Positions 35,684 through 45,008 of a stretch of 64,000 nt of DNA are shown here, in pieces (position 1 is the stretch's first letter; each line of letters begins with the position of its first letter). Below the pieces are notes generated by a model, which saw only the letters and a list, made by a program, of their open reading frames with translations, was not told the DNA's origin and searched no databases. The DNA is taken from assembly GCF_042854845.1 (NCBI RefSeq), contig NZ_AP031498.1, forward strand, positions 1,612,001 through 1,676,000. Direction: 5' to 3'. The position numbers were made by a program, and so were the translations under genes. Source of the stretch: Maricurvus nonylphenolicus (GTDB lineage Bacteria > Pseudomonadota > Gammaproteobacteria > Pseudomonadales > Cellvibrionaceae).

Positions 35684-36784
35684 ATGGATGTCGCCAAGGA
35701 AAAAGCGCGTCTGGAATTAATGGTTAAATCCCTGCTTGAGCGGATTGAGACCAACCAGCGTATACAGCAACACTTTCACGCCTTCGAAACCCGCCTGCTG
35801 GCCTGCGCGCGCCTGCAGGACCTGCTGCAGCTGATTTTTGAGGATATGGTTCAGCACTTTGAACTGGCCGATATCGGCGTGGTACTGGTGGACAGTGATT
35901 ACACCATTCGCGATATGCTGGAGCGAATGGAGTTGCCTGACTATGACAACCGGCTCCAGCTGCGTCACAGTGATGATTTTGCCCTAAGCCTCTATAGCCA
36001 TAAACCAGAAGTGACCCTGGGTGAACTCGATACCCTAGCGTCTACCCGTTTATTCCCTAATTCCAACAGTGTCTCCAGTGCCGCTCTGTTACCCTTGCTA
36101 CGTAACCAGCAGCTAACCGGCAGCGTACATTTTGCCAGTGCTTCAAAGGTGCGTTTCAGTAGCGAGAAATCCACCGATTTTATGCAACACCTGGCCTCGA
36201 TTATGGCGGTATGTTTAGAGAATTGCCTGGCTCGAGAGCATCTCAATTTCCAAAGCCAGATGGATATGCTGACCCAGGTTCGCAATCGCCGCAGCTTTGA
36301 AGAAGAGTTTGCCAAGGAGATGGAGCGGGCCGAGCGAGCAGATGATCCGGTCAGTTGTATGTTTATCGATGTCGATCATTTCAAAAAAATTAACGATCAA
36401 TATGGTCACCAGGCGGGAGATCTCTGCCTTAAGCAGGTGGCATCCACCATCAATGAGCAGCTACGTAAAACTGATGTACTGGCCCGTTATGGTGGCGAAG
36501 AGTTTGTGGTGTTATTGCCCAAGTGCCAACAGGATAGTGCAAAGGTTATTGCTGAGCGCGTGCGTAGTGCTGTGGCTCACTTGGAAGTGGTTAGTGATGC
36601 TGAAAAACTGATGCGACCTACGGTGTCTATTGGGCTTACTACTTGGCAATCGGTAGGTGAGCGTTCGCGAGACTTAATTCACGTGGGTGAGCGTTTATTG
36701 AATTGTGCGGATGAAGCGATGTACCAAGCGAAGAAAGGTGGGCGGGACCAAGTGGTTGTTAAGCCGTTTTGTCAGGTGGTTTAA
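35684..36784 (+). CDS. Diguanylate cyclase with GAF/DUF484-like sensor
   Basis: 366 aa. N-terminal coiled coil and a GAF/DUF484-type domain (~30-185), then a GGDEF domain with GGEEF at 270-274. Arg261-x-x-Asp264 forms an inhibitory site five residues before it, so product feedback is likely. It makes cyclic di-GMP, which favours biofilm. There is no membrane segment, so it is cytoplasmic. Confidence 0.93.
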   Translation: MDVAKEKARLELMVKSLLERIETNQRIQQHFHAFETRLLACARLQDLLQLIFEDMVQHFELADIGVVLVDSDYTIRDMLERMELPDYDNRLQLRHSDDFALSLYSHKPEVTLGELDTLASTRLFPNSNSVSSAALLPLLRNQQLTGSVHFASASKVRFSSEKSTDFMQHLASIMAVCLENCLAREHLNFQSQMDMLTQVRNRRSFEEEFAKEMERAERADDPVSCMFIDVDHFKKINDQYGHQAGDLCLKQVASTINEQLRKTDVLARYGGEEFVVLLPKCQQDSAKVIAERVRSAVAHLEVVSDAEKLMRPTVSIGLTTWQSVGERSRDLIHVGERLLNCADEAMYQAKKGGRDQVVVKPFCQVV

Positions 36785-37181
36785 ATTAATTCTATCTCTC
36801 AAAGATTTTTCGTCTTCTTTTTCTTTTTCGTTCGAAGTTAGATGGTTAGATTGAAGGTCAGGACCCCGGAGTCTCTTTAAAGACCTTCGGAGGCAGGACG
36901 CCGACGCAGAGCGCTGCTTGTAAACGAGAGTGGATGGCGCATAGCGTGTCTTTAAAGAGACTCCGGGGTTCTGGCCGCTCCGATCTTGATTTAAAACTAC
37001 TGGGAAAGGGTTTTTAATGATGGCGTGGCGCTTGCGATCCGTCATTGCCTTCCTGGGCACGCTTTTCGGCATCCATGCCCGCTCTGCGTCGGCGTCCTGC
37101 CTCCGAAGGCCCAGGAAGGCAATAACGAATCCCAAGCTTCAGACGACTATTAGTTTTCTTTTCTAAGCTTTTTAGAGAGTA
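36785..37181. repeat. Complex of interlocked inverted repeats, no gene
   Basis: 397 bases without a credible gene. Arms at 36856-36884 and 36948-36976 (29 bases, 2 mismatches) pair. A second perfect 30-base pair lies at 36884-36913 and 37080-37109. A third (18 bases, 1 mismatch) lies around 37041-37058 and 37109-37126. The second pair begins inside the first, so not all can form together. It may be a dispersed palindromic element or RNA structure. A 146-aa minus-strand frame across it is rejected. Confidence 0.8.
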
Positions 37182-37928
37182 CTATGGGCGCATTAAATAC
37201 ATCTCTGGCCAGCGCTTACCTGTGATCCAAAATGCCTGCTGTTGTTTATCCCATGCTATGCCGTTTAAGACATTCCCCTTGCGGGTGTTGTGGTGGGGGT
37301 TGACCAAATCGTGTAGGTCGATTTCTTTTGTGACTTCACCATTACTTGGATCAATGGCAATTATTCGTGTTTGCTTCCAGATATTGGCCCAAATTTTACC
37401 GTCGACAAATTCAAGCTCGTTCAGGTTGTAAACCGGGTTTCCCTGTTGGGTGACGAGTAGTTCGTACTCTACGGATAAGTCATCAGTGTTGCGAAAATAC
37501 AGTGTATTGGAGCCATCACTGGTAATCAGGTTTTCACCATTGTGGGTAATGCCCCAACCTTCGCCGCTGATTTTGAATTGTTGTTCAAAGGTTAGGGTTT
37601 CTTTATCCAGTTGCCAGGCGCGGCCGGCTTTCCAGCTTAGAAGATAGAGTTTATCGCCGAGTAGGGTGATACCTTCGGCAAAGATTTTTCTGGGGAGTTT
37701 CTGGGATATTTGTATTTCGCCGGAGGTCAGATCACGTTTTAAGATTTTGGATTTTCCGTAAAGTCCGCTACTGATATATAAAAACTCGCTGTCGGTGACC
37801 AGGCCTTGGGTGAAAAGGTTTTTCGGGTAGTTGCGTGTTTCAAGCAGCTGATAGTCTGCTGCCGAACTGAATGCAGGAAACAGAAAGCACAAAAGGAGTA
37901 GGTTAGTGCTGGAGAGTTTTTGATGCAT
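37182..37928 (-). CDS. Glutaminyl-peptide cyclotransferase (glutamine cyclase)
   Basis: 248 aa with a signal peptide (LLLLCFLFPAFSSA). The five-bladed propeller of the plant/bacterial glutamine cyclotransferase family (PF05096 type) is recognised by YPKNLFTQGL, EGWGIT and NELEFVDGKIWANIW. It turns N-terminal glutamine into pyroglutamate on exported proteins. The ATG at 37928 is used rather than the preceding TTG. Confidence 0.9.
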   Translation of the reverse strand: MHQKLSSTNLLLLCFLFPAFSSAADYQLLETRNYPKNLFTQGLVTDSEFLYISSGLYGKSKILKRDLTSGEIQISQKLPRKIFAEGITLLGDKLYLLSWKAGRAWQLDKETLTFEQQFKISGEGWGITHNGENLITSDGSNTLYFRNTDDLSVEYELLVTQQGNPVYNLNELEFVDGKIWANIWKQTRIIAIDPSNGEVTKEIDLHDLVNPHHNTRKGNVLNGIAWDKQQQAFWITGKRWPEMYLMRP

Positions 37929-38006
37929 CAACAGGCCAATAAGCGGATAGGTGATATCCGCTTATTATAACCATGTTGGTCAGGAAATCAGGGGGTTAAT
38001 GAGGGT

Positions 38007-38390
38007 TTAATGAGGGCTGGCAGGCTCGGCGTCAGATTCAGTGGCTGGCTCGGTTAGAGATTTTTCCTCTAATTGCTCGGCTGCCATACGCTCAGCTTCG
38101 CGGCGGCTGACGTAATCAATAGCAGCGGCGACGGCGTTTTTGGTTTTATCCTGAATTTCCTGCAGCTCCATGGGCGACATAAAAAATGTCATATCCACAT
38201 CGTGACGAATATAGCGGGGGGGTAGTCTGTTGAGGGCTACGCAGGCGACATCGGCCAGAAAGTTCATATCCTGGCGGGAGCGTTCACTGGTGCGGGCAAT
38301 TTCTTCCAATACCAGGTGTTCGTAGTAGTTATGGATGGAGTCGACTTCGCTGGGAAGTTCGGCATAGCGTCGGGGCGTATTTAGCAGCAT
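38007..38390 (-). CDS. ComFB-like protein
   Basis: 127 aa. SIHNYYEHLVLEEI, DVACVALNRLPPRYIRHDVDMTFF match the late competence protein ComFB family (PF10719). Some ComFB proteins bind cyclic di-GMP, which fits with the diguanylate cyclase 1.6 kb away, but that link is inferred. The ATG at 38390 is preferred over a TTG at 38402. The tail is Glu/Pro/Ala-rich. Confidence 0.85.
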   Translation of the reverse strand: MLLNTPRRYAELPSEVDSIHNYYEHLVLEEIARTSERSRQDMNFLADVACVALNRLPPRYIRHDVDMTFFMSPMELQEIQDKTKNAVAAAIDYVSRREAERMAAEQLEEKSLTEPATESDAEPASPH

Positions 38391-38441
38391 AGGGGGCCTC
38401 AAAAATGGATGTCCTAGGCTAAGTGTAGTCGCTATTTGGCG

Positions 38442-40499
38442 TTACTTATTGCGAATCAGGTCCCGAATCAGGAAGCGTGACGGATGCAAGGCGCGAATGC
38501 TCTGCCAGCCCAGAGGCGGTGGGTCGCCGTTGATTTGGCTGGCCAGCAGTTCCGAGCACAGTGGTGTGTAACACAGGCCCCGTGAGCCGTGGCCGACGTT
38601 GACAAACAGGCCTGGCAAACTAGGTATGGTGGCATTGATGGAGGCTTTGGCGTTTTTACGCAATAGGGCAAAGCGCTCGCGGGTCGCTTGTGGATCACTC
38701 ACAGGGCCAACCATGGGCAGATAGTCTGGTGTGGTCGCTCTGACAGACGCTCTACCTTGTAACGGAGGTGTGGGCTGGAAGGCCTGTAACAGTGGTTCAC
38801 TTAGTGGGGCCAAGCGCTGCAGGTTCTGCCCATGATCTTGCTGACGTAAATCGGTTTTAGATTGCTTGGGGCCAAAGCTGGCGCCCAGGCAGTGTTGGCC
38901 CTGATGCGCGGGGGCAATATAGCCTTCACCACAGAGTACAGTGTTTAGCTGACTGCTGGTGTCGTTAGCTGTCAGGTAGCTTACCTGGCCGCGAACCGGC
39001 TTTAGGGGCAGGTAGTTACTTTGCGGCAGTTGTAGGGCATCGTTGGCGGTTGCAATAACGACGGTAGGTGCATGGGCCAATAATTTACCTGCGGCGTTCA
39101 GTGTCTGCCATTGGCCGTCGTCGTAGGTGAGAGAAGTGACTTCAGCGTGGGTGGTGACATTGATATTGCTGTGGGTTGTAAGCTGTTGGCATACCTTGGC
39201 CGGATTTAGCCAGCCAGCTTGCTGGAAAAAGAGCCCACCGGATAATAACTCGATACCGGCAATCTCTGAGGCTTGCTGGCGATCGAGGTTGCGCACTAAC
39301 GCCTTTTGTAGCGTCTGCTGTCCCAGCCGTTCAATCAGCGCTGCTTGGCTGTTGGCATCTTCGCTTAGTTGTAGCACGCCACATTGTGAACCGGCTGCTT
39401 GCCAATAGGGTTGGTAAACCCGTTGTGCGTATTGCAGGGCCGTTAAATTAAAATCACCCAGATTATCCGTTTTGGCAGAAAGCTTGGCATAGAGTACGCC
39501 TTGGGGATTACCCGAGCCTTCGGTTGCCAGTTGGGAATGCCTTTCCAGCAGCGTTACTTGCCAGCCCCGTTTGGCCAGTGCGTGGGCACTGTGGCAGCCA
39601 GCAATACCGCCGCCGATCACGATGGCTGACTTTTGTGTGGTGGGTTGTGATTTGTGGACCCACCAGGGGGCGGGGTGGGGGCTGTTAAATGGCCCTTCTG
39701 CAAAACTGTCAGCTTCTGGTTCACAGTAAACGCTACTGAGTTTTGCTCTCAGCATTTCGCGTTTGCGGCCAAAGCCCGGGACTTTTTCGATGGTAAAACC
39801 GGCAGACTTCAATCCACGTTTTACAATGCCGGCGCAGGTAAAAGTTGCCGCCGTTGCTTCAGGGGCACTTAAGCGGGCAATCAGGTCAAATAGACTTTGG
39901 CTCCACATATCCGGGTTTTTTGCCGGGGCAAAGCCATCTAAAAACCAGGCATCAACCCTGTGTTGTGGGACTTCAAATGCCGGATGTGGTGAGGCGAGTA
40001 GTTGGCTAAAGCTGTCACTGGCCTCACCAATAATCAGGGTGAGTTGTACGCGGCCATTATCGAAACTTAGCCGATGAAACCCGGGGGTAAGTGCCTGGGG
40101 ATAATTATCTATCAGTTGTTGTGCCAGTGGTGCCAGCTCGGGCCATAGTGCCAGGGCTGTTTGTAAATCACTATGACCCACCGGGAACATTTCCACACTG
40201 ATAAAGTGAAGTTGCGCTTCTGTGGGGGCCTGTTGTTGCCAGAGCTGCCAGGCGGCGAGAAAGTTTAAGCCAGTGCCAAAACCGGTTTCGGCAATCACAA
40301 AGTGATCTTGGTTGGTTAGTGTTTGCCAGCGCTCGGGCAGATAGTTGTGTTGCAAGAACACAAAACGGGTTTCCTCCAAGCCATTGGCTTTGGAGAAATA
40401 GACATCATCAAATTCGCTGGAAACCGGGCGGCCTTCTTCATCCCAGGTGAGTTTGGCTTGGTTGCCAACTGGGTTGTTGGTTGAGTCCTGCTGGCTCAT
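38442..40499 (-). CDS. mnmC: Bifunctional tRNA mnm5s2U34 enzyme MnmC
   Basis: 685 aa. The N-terminal methyltransferase (~1-250, AETGFGTGLNFLAAWQ for SAM and DAWFLDGFAPAKNPDMW) is fused to an FAD oxidoreductase (IGGGIAGCHSAHALAKRG near 294). It completes mnm5 at U34 of tRNAs such as tRNA-Glu, whose genes lie at 46.9 kb. The start ATG overlaps the flavodoxin stop (ATGA), so they are coupled. Confidence 0.94.
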   Translation of the reverse strand: MSQQDSTNNPVGNQAKLTWDEEGRPVSSEFDDVYFSKANGLEETRFVFLQHNYLPERWQTLTNQDHFVIAETGFGTGLNFLAAWQLWQQQAPTEAQLHFISVEMFPVGHSDLQTALALWPELAPLAQQLIDNYPQALTPGFHRLSFDNGRVQLTLIIGEASDSFSQLLASPHPAFEVPQHRVDAWFLDGFAPAKNPDMWSQSLFDLIARLSAPEATAATFTCAGIVKRGLKSAGFTIEKVPGFGRKREMLRAKLSSVYCEPEADSFAEGPFNSPHPAPWWVHKSQPTTQKSAIVIGGGIAGCHSAHALAKRGWQVTLLERHSQLATEGSGNPQGVLYAKLSAKTDNLGDFNLTALQYAQRVYQPYWQAAGSQCGVLQLSEDANSQAALIERLGQQTLQKALVRNLDRQQASEIAGIELLSGGLFFQQAGWLNPAKVCQQLTTHSNINVTTHAEVTSLTYDDGQWQTLNAAGKLLAHAPTVVIATANDALQLPQSNYLPLKPVRGQVSYLTANDTSSQLNTVLCGEGYIAPAHQGQHCLGASFGPKQSKTDLRQQDHGQNLQRLAPLSEPLLQAFQPTPPLQGRASVRATTPDYLPMVGPVSDPQATRERFALLRKNAKASINATIPSLPGLFVNVGHGSRGLCYTPLCSELLASQINGDPPPLGWQSIRALHPSRFLIRDLIRNK

Positions 40500-41026
40500 T
40501 GGGCGGGAAAACCGTAATCCTGTTGCAAGCGCTGGCACCATTCCTGGATGCGTTGGTCGGTTTCTTCGAATTGATTTTCATCGTCCAGGGGGAGACCGAC
40601 AAATTGGCTTTCATCCGGGGTCAGGGCCTTTGAGTCTTCGTACTCAAAGCCTTTGTTGGGGCAGTAACCTACCATGTTGGCGCCGAGCTTTTGCACTTTG
40701 GCATGCAGGTAGCCCATAGCGTCGAGGAACCACTCTGGGTAACCTACTTGATCGCCTAGGCCGTACAGGGCGACGGTTTTACCTCTTAGGTCGAGCGTAT
40801 CGAGGTCGTCCCAAATTTCTTCCCAATCTTCCTGCAATTCACCGTAATCCCAAGTGGGAATACCGAGAATAATATGTTGATAGTGCAGGGCAGTGAAGAT
40901 GGGTTCGTCGGCCACATTGTATATATCGACCAGATCTTCCCCCAGTTGCTGGCTTATCTTCTCGGCAGCCATCTCGGTGTAGCAGGTGGAACTACCGTAA
41001 AACAGGGCAATCGGGGCGTGACTCAT
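40496..41026 (-). CDS. fldB: Flavodoxin (FldB type)
   Basis: 176 aa long-chain flavodoxin. The FMN phosphate loop is YGSSTCYTE, and the aromatic stacking regions are IPTWDYGELQEDW and YGLGDQVGYPEWF. It is an electron carrier in the cytoplasm. It is translated just ahead of mnmC with a 4-base overlap, though a functional link is unclear. Confidence 0.92.
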   Translation of the reverse strand: MSHAPIALFYGSSTCYTEMAAEKISQQLGEDLVDIYNVADEPIFTALHYQHIILGIPTWDYGELQEDWEEIWDDLDTLDLRGKTVALYGLGDQVGYPEWFLDAMGYLHAKVQKLGANMVGYCPNKGFEYEDSKALTPDESQFVGLPLDDENQFEETDQRIQEWCQRLQQDYGFPAQ

Positions 41027-41147
41027 GGGATGGGGATAACTCGTGTGTAATGATTCGTCTGGCCGGTATTTTAGTGAGTTTAGGGTATTGAGGCCAGTTT
41101 CGTTTAAAATCCCGCTGCAGCAAGAACTACTGATGAAGCACCATTAA

Positions 41148-42068
41148 ATGAACGAATTACTCGATAAGCTCCAAACCACCTTAAATAACCTGGAAACTAC
41201 ACCGCAAGACAGCAAGCGCCTGTTTCATGGCCGTGGTCAGTGTTACCCAGGGCTTGAGCATGTGACTGCAGACCTCTATGACCCGGTTATTCTGGTCACT
41301 CTGTTTAAGGCGTCATCTGAGGCGTGGGAAGCTCAGCTTATTGATGCCCTGCGCCAATTCGATTGGCTGCCTCGTATTGACGCTGTGGTAGTGCAACGTC
41401 GTTATCTGCAGGGCGCGCCTGCAGAGCTTGTTGTCGGAGAGTTACCTGAGCAGCTTTATGCAAGGCGGGGGCAAGCGCGTTACACCATCAAACTGGGCAG
41501 TCGCCAGAACACCGGCTTCTTTTTGGATATGGAGCCGGGGCGGCAGTGGCTGGAAGCCCGCTGTGACGGCAAGCGGGTATTGAATCTGTTTTCCTATACC
41601 TGTGCTTTTTCTGTGGTGGCGCAAATGGCCGGTGCCGTGTCGGTAGCCAATGTCGATATGAGCAAGGGCGCATTGGCACAGGGGCGGGAGAACCACCGCC
41701 TTAATGATTTGCCACTGGATGAAATCCGCTTTCTGGGTGAGAACATTATGAAATCCTGGGGCCGGGTTAAGCGTCCGGGGCCCTATGATATTGCCATTAT
41801 TGATCCGCCGTCCTATCAGCCGGGCAGTTTTGTGGCGGCAAAGGATTACGGCAAGATTTTGCGGCGTATTCCCGATCTATTGGTGCCGGGTGGGGATGCC
41901 TTGGTGTGCCTGAATGCTCCGGAGTTGGGGGTGGAGTTTATTCAGTCGTTGATGGCGAAAGAGTGCCCGGATTGCACGCTGGTGCAGCGATTGGAGCCGA
42001 GCCCGGATTTCCCCGATATCAATCCCGATCAACAACTCAAACTGTTTCACTTCCAGTACTCGCCATAA
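41148..42068 (+). CDS. SAM-dependent methyltransferase, RlmI-like
   Basis: 306 aa. The motif VLNLFSYTCAFSVVAQMAGA binds SAM and IIDPPSY is the catalytic loop of the Methyltrans_SAM family (PF10672 type). The family includes 23S rRNA cytosine methyltransferases such as RlmI, but this protein lacks the PUA domain, so its RNA target is uncertain. It has its own promoter region and is divergent from the flavodoxin gene. Confidence 0.88.
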   Translation: MNELLDKLQTTLNNLETTPQDSKRLFHGRGQCYPGLEHVTADLYDPVILVTLFKASSEAWEAQLIDALRQFDWLPRIDAVVVQRRYLQGAPAELVVGELPEQLYARRGQARYTIKLGSRQNTGFFLDMEPGRQWLEARCDGKRVLNLFSYTCAFSVVAQMAGAVSVANVDMSKGALAQGRENHRLNDLPLDEIRFLGENIMKSWGRVKRPGPYDIAIIDPPSYQPGSFVAAKDYGKILRRIPDLLVPGGDALVCLNAPELGVEFIQSLMAKECPDCTLVQRLEPSPDFPDINPDQQLKLFHFQYSP

Positions 42069-42083
42069 AAGCACGGGATTTTC

Positions 42084-42096
42084 GGGGTCTGACCCC
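42084..42096. repeat. GGGGTCTGACCCC, short copy of the palindrome family
   Basis: 13-base palindrome between the methyltransferase and a convergent gene, related to the longer units at 15554 and 57597. Confidence 0.6.
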
Positions 42097-42107
42097 TTGG
42101 TTCGGTA

Positions 42108-42560
42108 TTAGGAGAAGTGGCGGGATTGAACCAGGAGTTGTTGCATCAATTGGCCAATCTGTGTCGAAGATCCGTTTTTTAGCGCCTGACGCAGTTGGTG
42201 GATATTGGTCTGGGTCTTCTCGACTACAGAGGCAGGCAGCTCGCCAGCAGTATCCGGCTCGGCAGCAATAAAGTTGGCTCGCGCTGACAGCAGTGTAAAC
42301 GCCTTATGGGTAAGCACCACCTGATCGAGTGCTTCCTGGCGAATGGTTTCCAGGTAGGTGACATAACCGGATTCTGCTAGCCACAGTGCGGCGGAAAACC
42401 CGGCTTGATGACGTTCACTGTGTAAACCGTATTCATCTGGGGTGTCGGGTCCCGCGTAGTCTTCTACATACAAAATGGTTTTGCGGGGAAACTGACGGTA
42501 GAGCTGCACCAGTATCTTGGCGCAGTCTTTGTGAAAATCATCGATATGGATATCGCTCAC
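42108..42560 (-). CDS. Conserved protein of unknown function
   Basis: 150 aa, soluble, starting MSDIHIDDFHKDCAKILVQLYRQFP. It has a helical composition and no recognised catalytic motif; the N-terminal part resembles a winged-helix fold, by eye only. It lies 22 bases downstream of the aminotransferase gene on the same strand, so it is probably co-transcribed. Confidence 0.7.
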   Translation of the reverse strand: MSDIHIDDFHKDCAKILVQLYRQFPRKTILYVEDYAGPDTPDEYGLHSERHQAGFSAALWLAESGYVTYLETIRQEALDQVVLTHKAFTLLSARANFIAAEPDTAGELPASVVEKTQTNIHQLRQALKNGSSTQIGQLMQQLLVQSRHFS

Positions 42561-42582
42561 GGTTCTCTACCTGCGGTTTCTG

Positions 42583-43797
42583 TTACTGAGTGTAGTGTTC
42601 GATAAAGTTACCGAAACGGTCGAGTGCATCTTCCAGTTCGTCGGCGCGTGGCAGGAATACGATACGGAAGTGATCCGGTTCCTTCCAGTTAAAGGCGGTG
42701 CCTTCCACCAGTAGAATTTTTTCCTTAATCAGGAAGTCTTGCACCATTTTTTGATCGTTCTCGATTTTGTGAATATCCAAATCGATTTTCGGGAACAGGT
42801 ACAGGGCGCCCTTGGGTTTTACACAGGTAATGCCGGGAATGTCGTTAACTTTCTTCCAGGCCATATCGCGTTGCTCGCGTAAGCGGCCACCGGGCAGGAT
42901 CAGCTCATTGATACTTTGATAACCGCCGAGTGCCGTTTGTACTGCGAACATGGCGGGCACGTTGGCACATAATCGCATGGAGGAAAGCATCTCAATGCCT
43001 TCTATATACTGCTGGGCTTTTTCCTTGGCGCCGCTGATCACCATCCAGCCGCTGCGGAAACCGGCCAGGCGATAGGACTTGGACAGGCCGTTAAAGCTGA
43101 TACACAGCACATCCTGAGCCAGGCGACCCATAGGAACAAATTCGGTGTCATCGTAGAGAATCTTGCTGTAGATCTCGTCGGCAAAAATAATCAGGTTTTT
43201 GGCCCGTGCCAGCTCAACAATTTGTTCCAGTAGCTCTTCGCTGTATACCGCGCCAGTAGGGTTGTTGGGGTTGATCACCACAATACCGCGGGTTTTGTCG
43301 GTTATTTTACTGGCAATATCGTTAATATCCGGGAACCAATCAGACTGTTCATCACAGCGGTAATGCACGGCATTACCACCGGCCAGATTTACCGCCGCAG
43401 TCCACAGGGGGTAATCCGGGGAAGGAATTAACATTTCGTCGCCGTCGTTAAGCAGCGCCTGCATGGACATCACAATCAATTCGCTAACGCCGTTGCCGAG
43501 ATAGATATCGTCGATCTCTACGTTGGGCACCTGCAGCTTTTGGCATTCCTGCATAATGGCTTTACGCGCAGCGAACAATCCCTTGGATTCACAGTAACCC
43601 TGAGCGTTGCGCAGGTTATAAATCACGTCCAGGATGATTTCATCCGGGGCCTCAAAACCGAAGGGCGCGGGGTTGCCAATGTTCAGCTTGAGGATGCGGT
43701 GACCCTCTTCTTCCAGACGATGGGCGTGATCGAGGACCGGCCCGCGGATGTCGTAACAGACTCCGTGCAGTTTGTTGGATTTATCAATGCTGTGCAT
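42583..43797 (-). CDS. alaA: Alanine aminotransferase AlaA-like
   Basis: 404 aa PLP enzyme. The N-terminus MHSIDKSNKLHGVCYDIRGP lines up with E. coli AlaA, so the ATG at 43797 is preferred over 43809. Lysine for PLP lies in SFNGLSKSYRLAGFR, with PNNPTGAVY and DEIYSKILYDD before it. It makes alanine from pyruvate and glutamate. Divergent from msrB. Confidence 0.93.
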   Translation of the reverse strand: MHSIDKSNKLHGVCYDIRGPVLDHAHRLEEEGHRILKLNIGNPAPFGFEAPDEIILDVIYNLRNAQGYCESKGLFAARKAIMQECQKLQVPNVEIDDIYLGNGVSELIVMSMQALLNDGDEMLIPSPDYPLWTAAVNLAGGNAVHYRCDEQSDWFPDINDIASKITDKTRGIVVINPNNPTGAVYSEELLEQIVELARAKNLIIFADEIYSKILYDDTEFVPMGRLAQDVLCISFNGLSKSYRLAGFRSGWMVISGAKEKAQQYIEGIEMLSSMRLCANVPAMFAVQTALGGYQSINELILPGGRLREQRDMAWKKVNDIPGITCVKPKGALYLFPKIDLDIHKIENDQKMVQDFLIKEKILLVEGTAFNWKEPDHFRIVFLPRADELEDALDRFGNFIEHYTQ

Positions 43798-43875
43798 TTG
43801 CAGTACCATGCTGTAAAACGTGATTGTTTATCTGTAATTCAAGATCTAGCAGCGCTATAGCGCAAGAGGCAAATT

Positions 43876-44286
43876 ATGGCAGATCAACCGTCAAAAGACG
43901 ATGCCGTATGGCGAGAGAAACTAACCCCGGAACAATACCGAATCTGTCGTCAAAAAGGCACAGAACCGGCATTCACCGGTGAATACTGGGACTGTAAAAC
44001 ACCAGGGCAATATCTGTGTCGCTGCTGTGGGGAACCTTTATTCGAATCCGAAACCAAATACGATTCCGGTAGTGGTTGGCCCAGCTTTTATCAACCACTG
44101 GCAGATGAGGTTATCGCTGAAGAATCTGATCGCAGTCACGGTATGGTGCGTACAGAAGTGATGTGCAAGGCCTGCGGTAGTCATTTAGGCCATGTTTTTC
44201 CCGATGGACCTGCACCCACGGGGCTGCGTTACTGTATTAATTCAGCGTCGCTAGAGTTAAAACCGGAGCTAAAAAAGGAGACGTAA
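43876..44286 (+). CDS. msrB: Peptide methionine (R)-S-oxide reductase MsrB
   Basis: 136 aa. Two CxxC pairs (CRCC and CKAC) hold zinc, and the catalytic Cys is in RYCINSASL. GSGWPSF is the substrate loop. It repairs oxidised methionine. It precedes the glycosylase gene by 4 bases, suggesting an operon for damage repair. Confidence 0.95.
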   Translation: MADQPSKDDAVWREKLTPEQYRICRQKGTEPAFTGEYWDCKTPGQYLCRCCGEPLFESETKYDSGSGWPSFYQPLADEVIAEESDRSHGMVRTEVMCKACGSHLGHVFPDGPAPTGLRYCINSASLELKPELKKET

Positions 44287-44290
44287 ACGG

Positions 44291-44965
44291 ATGCGCTCAT
44301 TTCAATCCATTTACGATACAGCGGTTTTACACAGGGGATCGGTTGAGGCGGTGGAGGAAAACCTGCCTAAACCCAAAACGCCCGCCCAGTTGCGCAAATT
44401 GGGGGATGATCGTTACCTGTCTGAATTGAGTCGGCGTATTTTCCGTGCCGGGCTCAAGCACTCTATGGTGGATGGCAAGTGGCCCGCCTTTGAGGAGGTT
44501 TTCTTTGGTTTTAATCCCTTGCGTGTTGCCATGATGAGTGATGAGGAGCTGGAAGGCCTTACCCATAATGAGGCTATTATTCGTCACTTTGGCAAAATTA
44601 AGGCGGTCAGGGCCAATGCCATCTGGATGCAGGATGTGATTCGTGAGCACGGCTCGTTCGGTGAATTAATCGCCGGCTGGGAGCCTGAGCACATTGTTGA
44701 TTTATGGGCTTTGATGAAAAAGCAGGGCGCGCAACTTGGTGGCCAGTCCGGTAGCCGCTTCCTGCGTATGGTGGGCAAGGATACCTTTTTACTGACCGAT
44801 GATGTGGTTGCCGTGCTAAAAGCCGAAGGGGTTGTGGAAAAGCTGCCTACCGCCAAACGGGATTTACAGGCTGCGCAAGAGGCCTTTAACCTGTGGCGAG
44901 AGGAATCCGGGCGTTCACTGGCGGAAATCAGTCGTATCGTGTCTTACACCACGGGTGCTCGATAA
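44291..44965 (+). CDS. DNA-3-methyladenine glycosylase I-like
   Basis: 224 aa. The helical glycosylase pattern of the Tag family (PF03352) is seen in FEEVFFGFNPLRVAMMSDEELEGL and IIRHFGKIKAVRANA. The Cys/His zinc residues at the ends of E. coli Tag are missing, so it is a divergent branch. Likely removes alkylated bases from DNA; it sits right after msrB. Confidence 0.82.
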   Translation: MRSFQSIYDTAVLHRGSVEAVEENLPKPKTPAQLRKLGDDRYLSELSRRIFRAGLKHSMVDGKWPAFEEVFFGFNPLRVAMMSDEELEGLTHNEAIIRHFGKIKAVRANAIWMQDVIREHGSFGELIAGWEPEHIVDLWALMKKQGAQLGGQSGSRFLRMVGKDTFLLTDDVVAVLKAEGVVEKLPTAKRDLQAAQEAFNLWREESGRSLAEISRIVSYTTGAR

Positions 44966-45008
44966 GTTTTCAGGTTCAAGATAAGAATAATTCAACAGGA
45001 GGTTGTTT

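Noticed and set aside
36695..37135. 146-codon minus-strand open frame over the repeat element
   Set aside because: Its sequence consists of the inverted-repeat arms and it overlaps the end of the diguanylate cyclase gene.
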